A stretch of DNA of 64,000 nt from the NCBI GenBank assembly GCA_017961625.1, contig JAGCWY010000106.1:1-64000 (forward strand), written 5' to 3'. The stretch is from Ruminococcus sp. GTDB lineage: Bacteria > Bacillota > Clostridia > Oscillospirales > Ruminococcaceae. Every line of letters begins with the position of its first letter. Position 1 is the first letter of the stretch. The position numbers and the translations under genes are program-made. The notes beneath the pieces are model-generated. The model searched no databases. It was not told the DNA's origin and was given only the letters and a program-made list of their open reading frames with translations. Shown one piece after another: positions 54,535 through 64,000 of the stretch.

Positions 54535-54909
54535 ATGTTTTCTATAGACCTGACAAGCAGAATACCCATTTATGAGCAGATATATCAGAAGATCGTCATG
54601 CTTATCCTTAACGGGACACTTGCAGAGAATGATCAGCTTCCTAGTGTAAGAAGTCTTGCAAAAGCCACCGGAGTGAATCCCAATACCGTAGCCAAGGCTT
54701 ATCAGGAGCTTGAGCGCAACGGCGTGCTGTACTCGGTTCCGGGAAGAGGCAGCTTCGTGGCTGCACAGGATCACAGCGAGTTCCGCAAAAAGGCGCTGGC
54801 AGATTTCGATTCGATGGTCAGGGAAGCCTTTGACAAGGGAATATCTCCCGATGATCTCAAGGCAAGGATAGACACCTTGCATATATCCTACAGAGAGGAG
54901 CATGAATAA
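54535..54909 (+). CDS. GntR-family regulator, YtrA type
   Basis: The 124-residue protein has a GntR winged-helix domain (about residues 10-75: IYEQIYQKIVMLILNGTL, LPSVRSLAKATGVNPNTVAKAY) and only a short helical C-terminus, the mark of the YtrA subfamily, which controls adjacent ABC transporter genes. It probably binds the operator at 54491-54511 and represses its own operon. Its stop overlaps the ATPase start by one base. Confidence 0.93.
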   Translation: MFSIDLTSRIPIYEQIYQKIVMLILNGTLAENDQLPSVRSLAKATGVNPNTVAKAYQELERNGVLYSVPGRGSFVAAQDHSEFRKKALADFDSMVREAFDKGISPDDLKARIDTLHISYREEHE

Positions 54910-55838
54910 TGATAGAACTAAAAAACACAGTAAAGAAATTCGACAGCTTTACCGCTCTTGACGGCATAGACCTGAGTATCAAAAAGGGTACGGCTTTCGG
55001 TCTGATTGGTTCTAACGGAGCAGGAAAATCCACTATACTTCGGCTTATATCCGGCATCTATTCTCCGGAATCAGGGGAGGTCCTTATTGATGGCGAGAGC
55101 GTTTACGATAATGTTGACGCCAAGCAGAAGGTATTCTTCATAAACGACGAGACTGTGCAGTTCGGTAGCTTTACGCTCAAAAAGCTGAAAAACTATTATA
55201 AGAGTTTTTATCCGTCTTTTTCAGAGGAAATATTTGAAACCCTCCGCAAAAAAACGGAGCTTCCGCTTGACAAAAAGATAAACACATTCTCAAAGGGCAT
55301 GAAGAGGCAGGCTATAGTTATCATTGGTCTTGCCTGCTGTACCGATTATCTGCTGCTTGACGAGGCGTTTGACGGGCTTGACCCGACTATGCGCATAATA
55401 GTTAAGAAAATGCTGGTGGACGCCATGCTTGACCGTCAGCTAACGACTGTCATATCCTCCCATAATCTAAAGGAGATAAACGAGCTCTGCGACACAGCTG
55501 CTCTCCTTCACGACGGAAAGATAATATTCTCGCAAGATATCGACGACGTAAAGGGCGGCGTACATAAGATACAGGCGGTATTCAACAGAGAAGAGAACGG
55601 TGCTGCCGTAAACTATACTAAGGACGATTTTGCCTGTGAGGGCGTGGAGATGCTACACTTTGAGCAGAGTCAGAGCATATACTTCATTATTGCAAAGGGC
55701 GACATAGAGACTATAAAGGCTTCGCTGTCTGTAAAGCACCCTGTGCTGATAGAGGTCATACCGCTCACACTTGAAGAAATATTTATCTATGAACTGGAGG
55801 TGCTCGGCTATGACAGCAGTGACAACATCAGCGAATAA
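54909..55838 (+). CDS. ABC transporter ATPase (YtrB-like)
   Basis: The 309-residue ATPase has Walker A GSNGAGKST, a signature of FSKGMKRQ, Walker B LLLDEAFDGLD and a switch His in SSHNLKE. The FSKGMKRQ variant is typical of the drug- and bacteriocin-type ABC-2 systems. A ~70-residue C-terminal extension follows. It pairs with the permease, whose start overlaps its end by 29 bases. Confidence 0.92.
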   Translation: MIELKNTVKKFDSFTALDGIDLSIKKGTAFGLIGSNGAGKSTILRLISGIYSPESGEVLIDGESVYDNVDAKQKVFFINDETVQFGSFTLKKLKNYYKSFYPSFSEEIFETLRKKTELPLDKKINTFSKGMKRQAIVIIGLACCTDYLLLDEAFDGLDPTMRIIVKKMLVDAMLDRQLTTVISSHNLKEINELCDTAALLHDGKIIFSQDIDDVKGGVHKIQAVFNREENGAAVNYTKDDFACEGVEMLHFEQSQSIYFIIAKGDIETIKASLSVKHPVLIEVIPLTLEEIFIYELEVLGYDSSDNISE

Positions 55839-58149
55839 AAGAAGAGGAGCATTCGCTCTGCGTTTCAGGAGCAAGTTCTCAGAGGACATGAAGCTGTTCG
55901 TGATGAATCTTGTTTTTCAGTTGCTTGCGCTGCCCATTACAGCGGCATTTGCAGCGTGGGAGATGTACCTTGACAAGTACGGGATATACAGCGATGAATC
56001 TGAATATGTTCCGTTTCTGATAATAGCATTCATCACCTTCTGTCTCAGTTTGGCAATGGGCGTCATCATACCGATGGTGAATTTCAGGTATCTGTACAAT
56101 AAATCACTTGTGGATATGAATTATTCCCTGCCCCTGAACAACCGTCAGCGTTTTATCGCGGATTTCCTTTCGGGACTTGCTGTATATATAATTCCGCTGT
56201 TTATAGGTGCGCTGATAGCAGGTGCGGAGCTACTGATAAGTGCTAAGATATTTGGCTACCTTGATGAGGTTATTGAGTATATCCCTTTGATCCTACGTTT
56301 AGGCACCGTGGTCGTTATGGGCATGATATTGCTGTATGTGCTCTGCGTATTCGCAATAAGCTTTGCAGGAAGCATATTTGAGGCTATTTTCAGCATCGTT
56401 GCCGTAAATATAATGATACCTGCATTTATATTCCTGACATGGATGAATATCGTAAATGGGGCGCATTTCGGACTTTGCAGTGATTCGGTGACAAGGAACT
56501 ATCTTTTCTTCACCACAAGTCCTGTCGGAGCATTGGGCTATTTCCTGTTTTCCGAGCAAATCGATCATACCGGAAACCCTGACTATTCAGCTATGCTCGG
56601 CAGATCCATGTTTATGAATTTCTGCATAAGGACACTGCTATTTTCAGCGGCTGTAATCATAGTGACCTATATCCTCTACAAGCGCCGCAAGGCTGAGGAC
56701 GTTTCAAAGCCCTATGTTTACAATGCATTCTATTATGCTATAATGGGACTTGCGGTATACTGCATAATATCACTTATGAAAATGTCCGGTCTGGCATATG
56801 CGACAGCAGCGGCTCTTATAATAAGCGGCATTTTCTGGTTCGTTATGGAGGTAATAAGGAGAAGGGGCTTCAGGCGCTTCTGGACGGCTGTTGTCAGCTT
56901 TGCCGCCGTCAGTGCGGTCGTTATGGGTGCTATAAAGGTCATTTACGCAACTCAGGGACTTGGCAGGGCAAGGTTCGTGCCCTCAGCCTCGGATATCACC
57001 GATATAGAGATAAATACATGGGGAATGTTCAATCAGCTGAATGAAAACAACATAGTAATGCATGATCCCGCGATCATCAATGATGTCATTGAACTGAACA
57101 GGGAGCTCGTTGACCGTCATTTTGAGCATGATAAGTATGATTATGAGGTGCTGAGCAGTGACGATCTTTATATTGATAACGGGAGCGAGTTTGAATTAAA
57201 ACAATATTCTGTAATGGATTCAATGGAAATAACTATGACATATTATACAAAGAGAGGAGCGGCTATCATTCGTCGGTATACCGTTCCAACAGAGCTGCTG
57301 ACCGAGCTTTTCTGCGATCTTTATACCAGTGAGGAGTATGCGGAACAGCTGACCGATGAAATGTTCAGAAACAGTCTGGAAGGACGCAGTTTCACGGATG
57401 AGCTTACTCCTGAAACAGCTGACTTCTGCCGCTTCAACATTACTGACAAGATAGGTGAACGACACATCATAGAAGTTTCCGTTGAGGAGGGAAGAGAGCT
57501 TACCGAAGCTTTGAGAAGGGATATCATTGCAATGACCTCCGACGAGTTTAGAAACTCAGAATACTATATGGAGCTCGGAGGATATCATTTGACCTCTGCC
57601 TGCCATAATACGGTCAGCTTCTTTGAGGCGCATGATATCCAATATAAATGGTCTCCGGCAGACCTTATGCTCGAAATGGACAATAATCCCGGCTTTATCA
57701 TGGAGATAGCGACAGATCCGGTCTATACATTCCCGCTTGTTTATTTAGAGGCTATGAATTATGAGAATAGCTATGATCTGAGTCGTGATTACTATGACGA
57801 GTATTATGACCGCTATGCTCAGAAGTGGGTAAAGCTGGATTCTATTTTCAGTTTAAGCAGTGAAAGAGGTCAGGGATCTTTTTATTACGGAGAAAAATAT
57901 GAGCCAAAGATCAATGATAAAAAGAGCGTTGAGAAGCTGCTCGATATAGCTACGCCTATGATCACCGGAGAAAAAATAATTGCCGAGGTACACTTCAACG
58001 GAAATACGCTCTATGTTAGGGACGAGCCCGGAAACCGCGAGATCGTTGAAAAGGCAAAGAACAGCATAATTATTTGCCATAAGGAGACTGGTGAGGAGTA
58101 CAGGTTAGTCAACGGTGGAATCGAGAAAGTGTCTAAGGATAACGCCTGA
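55810..58149 (+). CDS. ABC-2-type permease with large C-terminal soluble domain
   Basis: The 779-residue protein has about ten membrane helices (residues ~25-385), then a ~390-residue soluble region with no further helices. The C-terminal region has acidic, tyrosine-rich stretches (SRDYYDEYYDRYAQKW) and may lie outside the membrane or at its surface; I do not know its function. I chose the ATG at 55810 (GGAGG 9 bases upstream), which overlaps the ATPase gene. YtrA-controlled transporters of this type often answer to cell-wall antibiotics. Confidence 0.85.
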   Translation: MTAVTTSANKRRGAFALRFRSKFSEDMKLFVMNLVFQLLALPITAAFAAWEMYLDKYGIYSDESEYVPFLIIAFITFCLSLAMGVIIPMVNFRYLYNKSLVDMNYSLPLNNRQRFIADFLSGLAVYIIPLFIGALIAGAELLISAKIFGYLDEVIEYIPLILRLGTVVVMGMILLYVLCVFAISFAGSIFEAIFSIVAVNIMIPAFIFLTWMNIVNGAHFGLCSDSVTRNYLFFTTSPVGALGYFLFSEQIDHTGNPDYSAMLGRSMFMNFCIRTLLFSAAVIIVTYILYKRRKAEDVSKPYVYNAFYYAIMGLAVYCIISLMKMSGLAYATAAALIISGIFWFVMEVIRRRGFRRFWTAVVSFAAVSAVVMGAIKVIYATQGLGRARFVPSASDITDIEINTWGMFNQLNENNIVMHDPAIINDVIELNRELVDRHFEHDKYDYEVLSSDDLYIDNGSEFELKQYSVMDSMEITMTYYTKRGAAIIRRYTVPTELLTELFCDLYTSEEYAEQLTDEMFRNSLEGRSFTDELTPETADFCRFNITDKIGERHIIEVSVEEGRELTEALRRDIIAMTSDEFRNSEYYMELGGYHLTSACHNTVSFFEAHDIQYKWSPADLMLEMDNNPGFIMEIATDPVYTFPLVYLEAMNYENSYDLSRDYYDEYYDRYAQKWVKLDSIFSLSSERGQGSFYYGEKYEPKINDKKSVEKLLDIATPMITGEKIIAEVHFNGNTLYVRDEPGNREIVEKAKNSIIICHKETGEEYRLVNGGIEKVSKDNA

Positions 58150-58455
58150 CATTAGCTCCGGTCAGTGACAGGACTTTATAAGCCGGAACAAAAAGAAAGT
58201 AAGGATTATAATAAGCGCCGCTTTATAAGCGACGCTTATTGCTTTCTGTTAGAAAATGCCGTTTATGGCGGTGCAGAGCTTGTTTTGAGATGAAAAAGTC
58301 ACGGAAAAACGGGAGGTTGTATAATACTGTCAAAAGATTACTGAAAGTAAATAAAAGTTTGGCTAATGCTCCAATTTTATTCCTTTGAGAAATATGATAG
58401 AATTAGAGTGATATATTGTTTTTATATATTAAACATATTTGAAAGAGGGAGTTAA
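58150..58455 (+). other. Intergenic stretch with a hairpin
   Basis: A stem AATAAGCG (58210-58217) with CGCTTATT (58233-58240), with further inner pairing, lies about 60 bases after the permease stop and may be its terminator, though the T-run is weak. The rest is AT-rich. GAGGGAG precedes the next ATG at 58456. I cannot name a clear promoter. Confidence 0.5.
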
Positions 58456-59448
58456 ATGAAAAAGCATAAGATCGCGGCAGCGGTACTTGCACTGACATCG
58501 GCTGTTTCTGCTTCGGCAGGTGCAGTTGCTTTTGCAAAAGCTAATGACGCGGCTATGAAAAATGCGTCGCTTGAAAACGATTTTATTCGTCTTACTGTTG
58601 AACAGAACAGCTCACAGATGGAATATCTTCGTTTTTGTCTTGATACCAACAACGGTCAGACAGCTACCAAGGATGATGATCAGAAAAATCTTACATACAA
58701 GAACTTCTATTCAGGCTATACTACTCTTAATATCAACGGCGAGACATATATATACGGTGAAGGTACAGATACGAGCGAGCCCAAGTATGACGCTTCAAAG
58801 AGCTGCCATACATCTTCGCAGAGATTCGGAGATGTGGAGGTAATGCAGACTCTTACATTCTCCGAGGGATTTACCAAGGGCTATAACGATATGCTCAGGA
58901 TCTCGTACAAGGTGATCGATGCCAAGCTTGAGGATAATATAGGAGTAAGGATACTTATTGACCCAATGATCGAGGACGATGACGACCTTAAGCTATATGC
59001 AAACGAGAATATCGGCTTTGACGCTGAAACAGCCTTCCGCAGTCCTGTTCCGGACGTTTGGAAGGGCGTTATCACAGCTGACAGGAATATCTCTGTATAC
59101 GGAAAAAACAACGTATCCGAGCTCAAGCCCGACAGCCTTACCTTTGCCAACTGGAGCAGCCTGTATGACAACGTATGGGATACCTCCTTTGACAACAGCA
59201 AGAGCATAAGCGATTCAGGAGTTGCGGTAAAGTGGGAGCCTGTTTCTGCCCAGGGCAGGGAATTCGTATCATACTACGGCATTAAGAACGACGCGATATC
59301 GACAAGCGATCTTACCGGCAAGACAAATGTTGTCTCGCCGCAGACATCGTCGTCTACCGCTGCCGGCATTACAGCCCTGTTCGCTGTTGCTGCCGCGGCT
59401 GCCGCAGGCTGCGTCGTGATCGGCAGAAAGGAAAAGAAAGATGAATAA
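58456..59448 (+). CDS. Secreted, membrane-anchored surface protein of unknown function
   Basis: The 330-residue protein has a signal peptide (about 1-30, ending AVAFAKA), a beta-rich body (about 35-285) and a C-terminal Ser/Thr-rich segment. The tail is a hydrophobic helix (TAAGITALFAVAAAAAAGCV) followed by GRKEKKDE. The end resembles the anchors with a cationic tail but lacks LPxTG. I do not recognise the body. It overlaps the start of the next, giant, gene by 8 bases, so they form one operon. Confidence 0.8.
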   Translation: MKKHKIAAAVLALTSAVSASAGAVAFAKANDAAMKNASLENDFIRLTVEQNSSQMEYLRFCLDTNNGQTATKDDDQKNLTYKNFYSGYTTLNINGETYIYGEGTDTSEPKYDASKSCHTSSQRFGDVEVMQTLTFSEGFTKGYNDMLRISYKVIDAKLEDNIGVRILIDPMIEDDDDLKLYANENIGFDAETAFRSPVPDVWKGVITADRNISVYGKNNVSELKPDSLTFANWSSLYDNVWDTSFDNSKSISDSGVAVKWEPVSAQGREFVSYYGIKNDAISTSDLTGKTNVVSPQTSSSTAAGITALFAVAAAAAAGCVVIGRKEKKDE

Positions 59449-62400
59449 GAAATTTTTCAGGAAATCTCTGTCAGCTGTCCTCTCTGCCATTATGACCGCA
59501 GAATTCGGTCTGTTCAATATGCCTGAGAATGTTTTTGCCATTGATGATGTTCACAGCTATGCAGTATATTCGGACAGCGATATCATAGTTAATACAAAGA
59601 CCGGCGTTTTCAACGGAAACGTTTACTCCGGCGATAAATTCAGCTATCTCGGAAACAGCGTCTGCTATGTCAATAAGACGCTCAATTCGGACGGCGTTTC
59701 AGATAACGTAAGAGCTCTCAGCAAGCTTGATATGAAGGCTTCAAAGCCGGATTATACAGAGCTCCTCAAAACAAGGGTGAGCTATGAGGACAAGCGCAGC
59801 GGAGATACCGTGCTCAAGGGCGGTCAGGTAAGTATCGACGGCTCTATGAGCGTTGCAGGAAAGCTCAGGATAGACAGGACGGTTTTCAGCGGAAAGGGCT
59901 ACATAACCGCTGACGGTGATATAAAATATGACGCTGTTCAGAATCCGGAGGGAACAGAAATGTTCCTTGCGTCCAATAACGGCGATATAACCATTCAGGG
60001 CTCGGATCTTACGATGAACGGTGCGATATACGCTCCTAACGGCAAGGTCGAGATAAATGCCAAGCACTTTACCTTCAACGGAGTTATAATTGCAGGCCAG
60101 ATAGAGCTCAACGGCACGGATATCACTGTGAATGAGGTCAGCGATGACGACAATGTTCTTTTACAGTTCGGTCCCGAGATAGTTATCAAGGGGGGCAGCG
60201 AGACCTATAAGGAAAACAGAAAGATAACCCTTGATATCTCCGAGAGCGCAGGTCTTGGCACTATAAATACCGATACGCTCTCATGGAGCTTCGTGCCTGA
60301 TGATGACGCGAATATCGGCGCGGTAAAGATAGATGAAGCTTCATCTGACAATTATCGCAAGGAGCTGATAATCACCAGGCCAGGCGACTATAAGTTCGTC
60401 ATAAATGGTGAGGATAAGACCGGCGTTCCTTTCAGATATACCGATACTATCAATGTAGTAGAGGATATCGCTCCCGTTGCCGACTTCACAAAGGAGTTCG
60501 ACACAACAGGAAGAAGCGAGGACGGAACAGTCGATATAAAGCTCACGGACAATTCATATTCTCTTGACGGCGACGATATCGGAAGCCGAGTATGGTCCGT
60601 ATTCTTCGACAGCGATAACGACGGTGATTTCTCCGATGAAGAAGAGGATATTTTCAGCACCGGAAACGAATCCGAGGTTTCATACAATGCTAGATCTGTC
60701 GGAAAATACAGATTTGAGCTCCATGCAGCCGAGGTGTTTAGCGATACTATCCCGTCTCTCCTCACAGAGGACGCTTACCGTGTTGCGGATACGAGCAGGA
60801 ACGAAAGCAAAAAGTACGAGGTAGAGGTTACCAATGAGGCTCCTGAGTCACATTCGGGAATCAGCAAGGCAAAGAACGTAGATATCGTTATAACTGCCGG
60901 AAACCTCGACGTTGAGGATATTGCCGAGATAAACAGGAATGTTGACGAGGTGAAGAGCGAGCTTGAGGACAAGGGCTTTTCTGTAAACCTCGAAACAATG
61001 TCTACATCTACCCTTACAGCAAAGGATACCTTTGCATGGAAAGAGTATGATCATTATAATTATGTTGACAGATATCTTCCGACTCTTGATAAGCATATCA
61101 TATACGACGAAAATGCTATAAAGATGCTTGGTTACGGCTGGGCTCCTCTCCGTGACTGGCTCTTCGTTGACGACGGAGTCAGTGCAAAGAGAGTTCTGTC
61201 CTTCGACATGGTAAGAGACAGGACGGACTGGCACAGTATGGAGGGCGGCGGCTTCCTCTTCAATACCTCCATAAAGAAGGTAAAGACAGAATCAGAGGAT
61301 CCCGAAGCTGAGCCTGTAACAAAGGAAATAATGAACGGCTACTGCATCATACTGACAAGCGGCGGCTTCAAACTTATCAAGCTCACGGATATCGACGTTG
61401 AAGAGTTCAGAAACGGCGGTATAAACGGAACTGTTCAGGGAGCAGGTCAAGTTCTCACGAGCGTCGGCGTAAAAGATGTATATGCCGATTATAATATCAA
61501 AATAGTTGCAAATAACAGACTTGTATCGGTATACATCAATGATGAGCAGCTGATAAACAACTTTATCCTTCCTGATACTCAAACAGGAAACGGTTTCGGA
61601 CCTATTATATGTCACGATTATCATGGCTGTTCTCAGCAGTCTTACTTCACATTCAGCAACATCAAGATGTCTACTGTACGCGGCAGTGAGCTCAGCGATA
61701 TCCTTGACGGTCATGAGTGGAGAAAGTCATCTGAAAGATTCGTTATCAATCTCAATAAGGAAAAGGTATTCGACCTGAACGACGATCAGTCTATCGGTTA
61801 TGCTGCAAAATCCCTTATCGAGAATGACATTAACTTTGTCGGCATAGGTACCAATCTGTCACAGAAGGCTTATGAGAATCTGCTCAATACAGCTGACGGT
61901 ACATTCATTGACTGGTATGAGCTTCTGAAAAACAAGGAGCTCCTTAAGAAGTATTTCCTCAATGTCCTCGGTGAGAACGATTACAGCGTTGACAATATGG
62001 TAACTACTTCTGACGAGATCGTTTACGATGACTATTATGTAGACAAGGAAAACGATCCTATCGGTGAGCAGACATGGTCTTACGACCTTGATGCTTCCGT
62101 ATACGAAAACAGCAGCAGGGAAAGCGGCTCATGGACTTCGGACAAGCCTCTCACATTCCTTGAGGCTACCGGTATATACAAGGTGTCCTCAAAGCTGAGG
62201 GACGATCCTACAAACAACAACAAGAACCTCGACAGCTATAAAAAGTGGTCAAATGAGGTGCAGTGGACAGACGGACTTTATGTTCACAGCAAGCCTGTTG
62301 CAAAGATCAGCTCCGAGATACTCAAGGCTGAGGAGATCAACAAGTATATATGCAATCTGACATTTGAAGCTTATGACAATGACGCTCTCAGCAAGGATAA

Positions 62401-64000
62401 CAAGGGTATCACTGAGGAGCGTAAGGAATGGAAGCGTATTGACGACAGCGAGTGGATGACAGGCACTGTGCCTATGATAATCGACGCTGAACAGGTATAT
62501 CTCCAGAAGTACTCCGTGCGCGACGAGCAGGGCGAGTGGAGCGAACCTGCTGTTGAACTCATATATGCTGAAAAGACCGAGAACCCCGACGCCTTCAGGG
62601 ACGACGAGCTGCCTGAGATAACACTCAGCGTTTCGGACTATAACCCCTGCCTCGGCGATCAGGTGATGATAACAGCCTCCGCGACTGATAATTCTGCTGT
62701 AGGCTCCTTCCAGATCTATGTGGACGACAAGCTTATGTGCAATTATCAGGGCAGCATTATTTACGACTGCAAGAAGGAAGGCGTTGTTACCGTTAAGGCA
62801 GTGTGCAAGGATATTGCCAATAACGAAGCAACAGCCACCAAGGAGGTCAATGTCGAGGACAGACGCGACCTTGAAGCTCCCGAGATCACTATTGATACGA
62901 AGAATGATATCACCTTTGAGGAGTCAAAGGTATCTGTAAAGGGTACTATAAAGGATAACGTAAAGCTCGATTCCTATACCGTAGAGCTCATGGCTCCCGG
63001 TGAGAGCGAGTATACCGGTGTTATCACCTCCTCTGACGAGGTTAATGACAGTAATATCGTTTCATTTGATACAAACGGAAAGACCGGACAGTATAAGCTT
63101 AAGATAACAGCTGCTGATACCTCCGGAAACAAGAGATACGCAGACCTTACTGTTACAGTCAGTGAGGAAAAGATACGTTCTCAGACAAATACAAAGACAG
63201 AAAAGCCTGCTACTACTCAGAAGCAGGATACACCCGCTGAGATCACTATCAAGGTATCTGCCGACAGCGCAGAGATAGGAGAGGTCGTAAATGTTGATAT
63301 CGACGCTTCCGATGTGGACGGTCTCACTGCGGTAAAGGTATACAAGGACAACAAGGTCATCGGCAACGCTCCGGGAGAGCTGAGATTCAGCGAGACCGAG
63401 GCAAAGACCGTTACCATAAAGGTAGAGACAACAGACGTAAACAACAAGAAGACAACAGCTACAAAGGAAATAGTATTTGTTGACTCTTCAGACAGGACCA
63501 ATCCTGTGGCAGAGATAACTGCTCCGGAGGCAGGTACTGTCCTTTCAGGCAAGGCAGCTATAGTGGGTTCGGCTTATGATGAGACGAGCCTGAGGAAGTA
63601 TACACTTGAATACAAGAATGCAAATGCCGGCGAATATCAGCTAATACTTTCTGTTTCAAACGAAGTAAAGGACGGAGAGCTGGGAGTATGGGACACATAT
63701 CCCCTCGCTAACGGAGTATACGACCTCAGACTTACCGCTATGGACAATGCTGGCAATATCTTTGCCTGCACAGCACAGTATCAGATACAGAACGGCACAG
63801 CACCCGAGGAGGAAAAGGTCGCAGAGGAGCTTATCGTATTCTCGAAGCCGGAGCCCTCGGTAAAGGCTGACGATACTCTAAAGGTAGAGGCTGCGGCTGA
63901 TACCGGACTTGCCGGCAGGGAATATGAAGTCACCCTCGCAAAGGCTGACGGTACAGGCGTACAGAAGGTACTGAAGAGAGGAAATATCAGCGATAACGGC
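59441..64000 (+). CDS. Giant secreted multidomain protein, 3' partial
   Basis: Frame 2 is open from the ATG at 59441 to the window end (1520 codons, no stop). A signal peptide (about 1-33, ending ENVFA) starts the protein. Residues ~55-235 are beta-helical in character (GDITIQGSDLTMNGAIYAPN, FNGVIIAGQIELNG), like surface or pilus-associated proteins. A PKD/Ig-like segment (about 235-460) includes a calcium-type DSDNDGDFSDEEED. A domain beginning AKNVDIVITAG (about 480) resembles a von Willebrand type A start, and repeated Ig-like domains (about 1060-1520) carry VTVKAVCKDIANNEAT and YDLRLTAMDNAGN. Such layouts are seen in giant adhesins and RHS-type proteins; the C-terminal half, outside the window, decides. 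Confidence 0.85.
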   Translation, partial: MNKKFFRKSLSAVLSAIMTAEFGLFNMPENVFAIDDVHSYAVYSDSDIIVNTKTGVFNGNVYSGDKFSYLGNSVCYVNKTLNSDGVSDNVRALSKLDMKASKPDYTELLKTRVSYEDKRSGDTVLKGGQVSIDGSMSVAGKLRIDRTVFSGKGYITADGDIKYDAVQNPEGTEMFLASNNGDITIQGSDLTMNGAIYAPNGKVEINAKHFTFNGVIIAGQIELNGTDITVNEVSDDDNVLLQFGPEIVIKGGSETYKENRKITLDISESAGLGTINTDTLSWSFVPDDDANIGAVKIDEASSDNYRKELIITRPGDYKFVINGEDKTGVPFRYTDTINVVEDIAPVADFTKEFDTTGRSEDGTVDIKLTDNSYSLDGDDIGSRVWSVFFDSDNDGDFSDEEEDIFSTGNESEVSYNARSVGKYRFELHAAEVFSDTIPSLLTEDAYRVADTSRNESKKYEVEVTNEAPESHSGISKAKNVDIVITAGNLDVEDIAEINRNVDEVKSELEDKGFSVNLETMSTSTLTAKDTFAWKEYDHYNYVDRYLPTLDKHIIYDENAIKMLGYGWAPLRDWLFVDDGVSAKRVLSFDMVRDRTDWHSMEGGGFLFNTSIKKVKTESEDPEAEPVTKEIMNGYCIILTSGGFKLIKLTDIDVEEFRNGGINGTVQGAGQVLTSVGVKDVYADYNIKIVANNRLVSVYINDEQLINNFILPDTQTGNGFGPIICHDYHGCSQQSYFTFSNIKMSTVRGSELSDILDGHEWRKSSERFVINLNKEKVFDLNDDQSIGYAAKSLIENDINFVGIGTNLSQKAYENLLNTADGTFIDWYELLKNKELLKKYFLNVLGENDYSVDNMVTTSDEIVYDDYYVDKENDPIGEQTWSYDLDASVYENSSRESGSWTSDKPLTFLEATGIYKVSSKLRDDPTNNNKNLDSYKKWSNEVQWTDGLYVHSKPVAKISSEILKAEEINKYICNLTFEAYDNDALSKDNKGITEERKEWKRIDDSEWMTGTVPMIIDAEQVYLQKYSVRDEQGEWSEPAVELIYAEKTENPDAFRDDELPEITLSVSDYNPCLGDQVMITASATDNSAVGSFQIYVDDKLMCNYQGSIIYDCKKEGVVTVKAVCKDIANNEATATKEVNVEDRRDLEAPEITIDTKNDITFEESKVSVKGTIKDNVKLDSYTVELMAPGESEYTGVITSSDEVNDSNIVSFDTNGKTGQYKLKITAADTSGNKRYADLTVTVSEEKIRSQTNTKTEKPATTQKQDTPAEITIKVSADSAEIGEVVNVDIDASDVDGLTAVKVYKDNKVIGNAPGELRFSETEAKTVTIKVETTDVNNKKTTATKEIVFVDSSDRTNPVAEITAPEAGTVLSGKAAIVGSAYDETSLRKYTLEYKNANAGEYQLILSVSNEVKDGELGVWDTYPLANGVYDLRLTAMDNAGNIFACTAQYQIQNGTAPEEEKVAEELIVFSKPEPSVKADDTLKVEAAADTGLAGREYEVTLAKADGTGVQKVLKRGNISDNG

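Noticed and set aside
1..64000. tRNA, rRNA, insertion sequences or prophage genes
   Set aside because: I saw no tRNA T-loop pattern with matching stems, no rRNA segment, no transposase or integrase and no terminal inverted repeats with target duplications.

Overview
The window reads as a chromosome segment of a cellulosome-forming ruminal or gut Ruminococcus, most like R. flavefaciens. Four secreted proteins carry ruminococcal-type dockerins, long poly-threonine linkers join xylanase modules, and the GH11-linker-GH10-dockerin layout recalls XynA of R. flavefaciens 17. Promoters are near-consensus sigma-A (TTGACA-17-TATAAT), Shine-Dalgarno sites are strong, and hairpin/T-run terminators are common. 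The species is inferred from these traits, not proven.

Layout. 1-1812: tail of a GH11/GH10 xylanase with dockerin. 2158-9031 (minus): a SulP anion transporter, then a Bce-type antimicrobial-peptide detoxification module (ABC transporter, small membrane protein, sensor kinase and regulator) with a BceR-like box. 9220-11915: a G3E GTPase and an ABC-F protein whose second ATPase site is degenerate. 12001-14874 (minus): an operon with a membrane protein, endonuclease III, a YjbQ protein, a sirtuin and a lipoprotein. 15193-17442: a GH26 mannanase with dockerin. 17554-20234 (minus): a lipoprotein, a cytidylate-kinase-like protein and a NhaD/ArsB-type transporter behind a leader of five hairpins. 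20611-21921: a Ca2+/cation antiporter and a zinc-ribbon membrane protein.

22439-28837 is the most unusual part. A large secreted protein is followed by a 34-codon peptide gene, a small lipoprotein with the same C-terminal D-P-F ending, an HPr-kinase-like P-loop protein, a PqqD-like protein, an S24/S26 peptidase-like protein and an ABC exporter. This looks like a peptide modification and export cassette without a radical SAM enzyme or cyclase. 29188-38759 is a surface-polysaccharide operon with an initiating sugar transferase fused to GT2, a GT4, an EpsG-like polymerase, a flippase, two LicD proteins, a TarI/IspD cytidylyltransferase and an epimerase. A third LicD and a TagD-like cytidylyltransferase lie at 52623-53924.

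39123-42945 holds two convergent cyclic-di-GMP genes: a LacI-type ligand-binding/GGDEF fusion, and a membrane GGDEF-EAL protein whose mRNA leader appears structured. 43381-44816 is a Cys-containing 25-residue peptide followed by MetY. 44980-52418 holds a dockerin-bearing leucine-rich-repeat protein and a five-module GH11-CBM22-GH10-dockerin-CE1 xylanase/esterase whose GH11 and GH10 modules closely match those of the first gene. 54535-58149 is a YtrA-type GntR regulator with its ABC transporter. 58456-64000 holds a membrane-anchored secreted protein and the first 1520 codons of a giant secreted protein that runs off the window.
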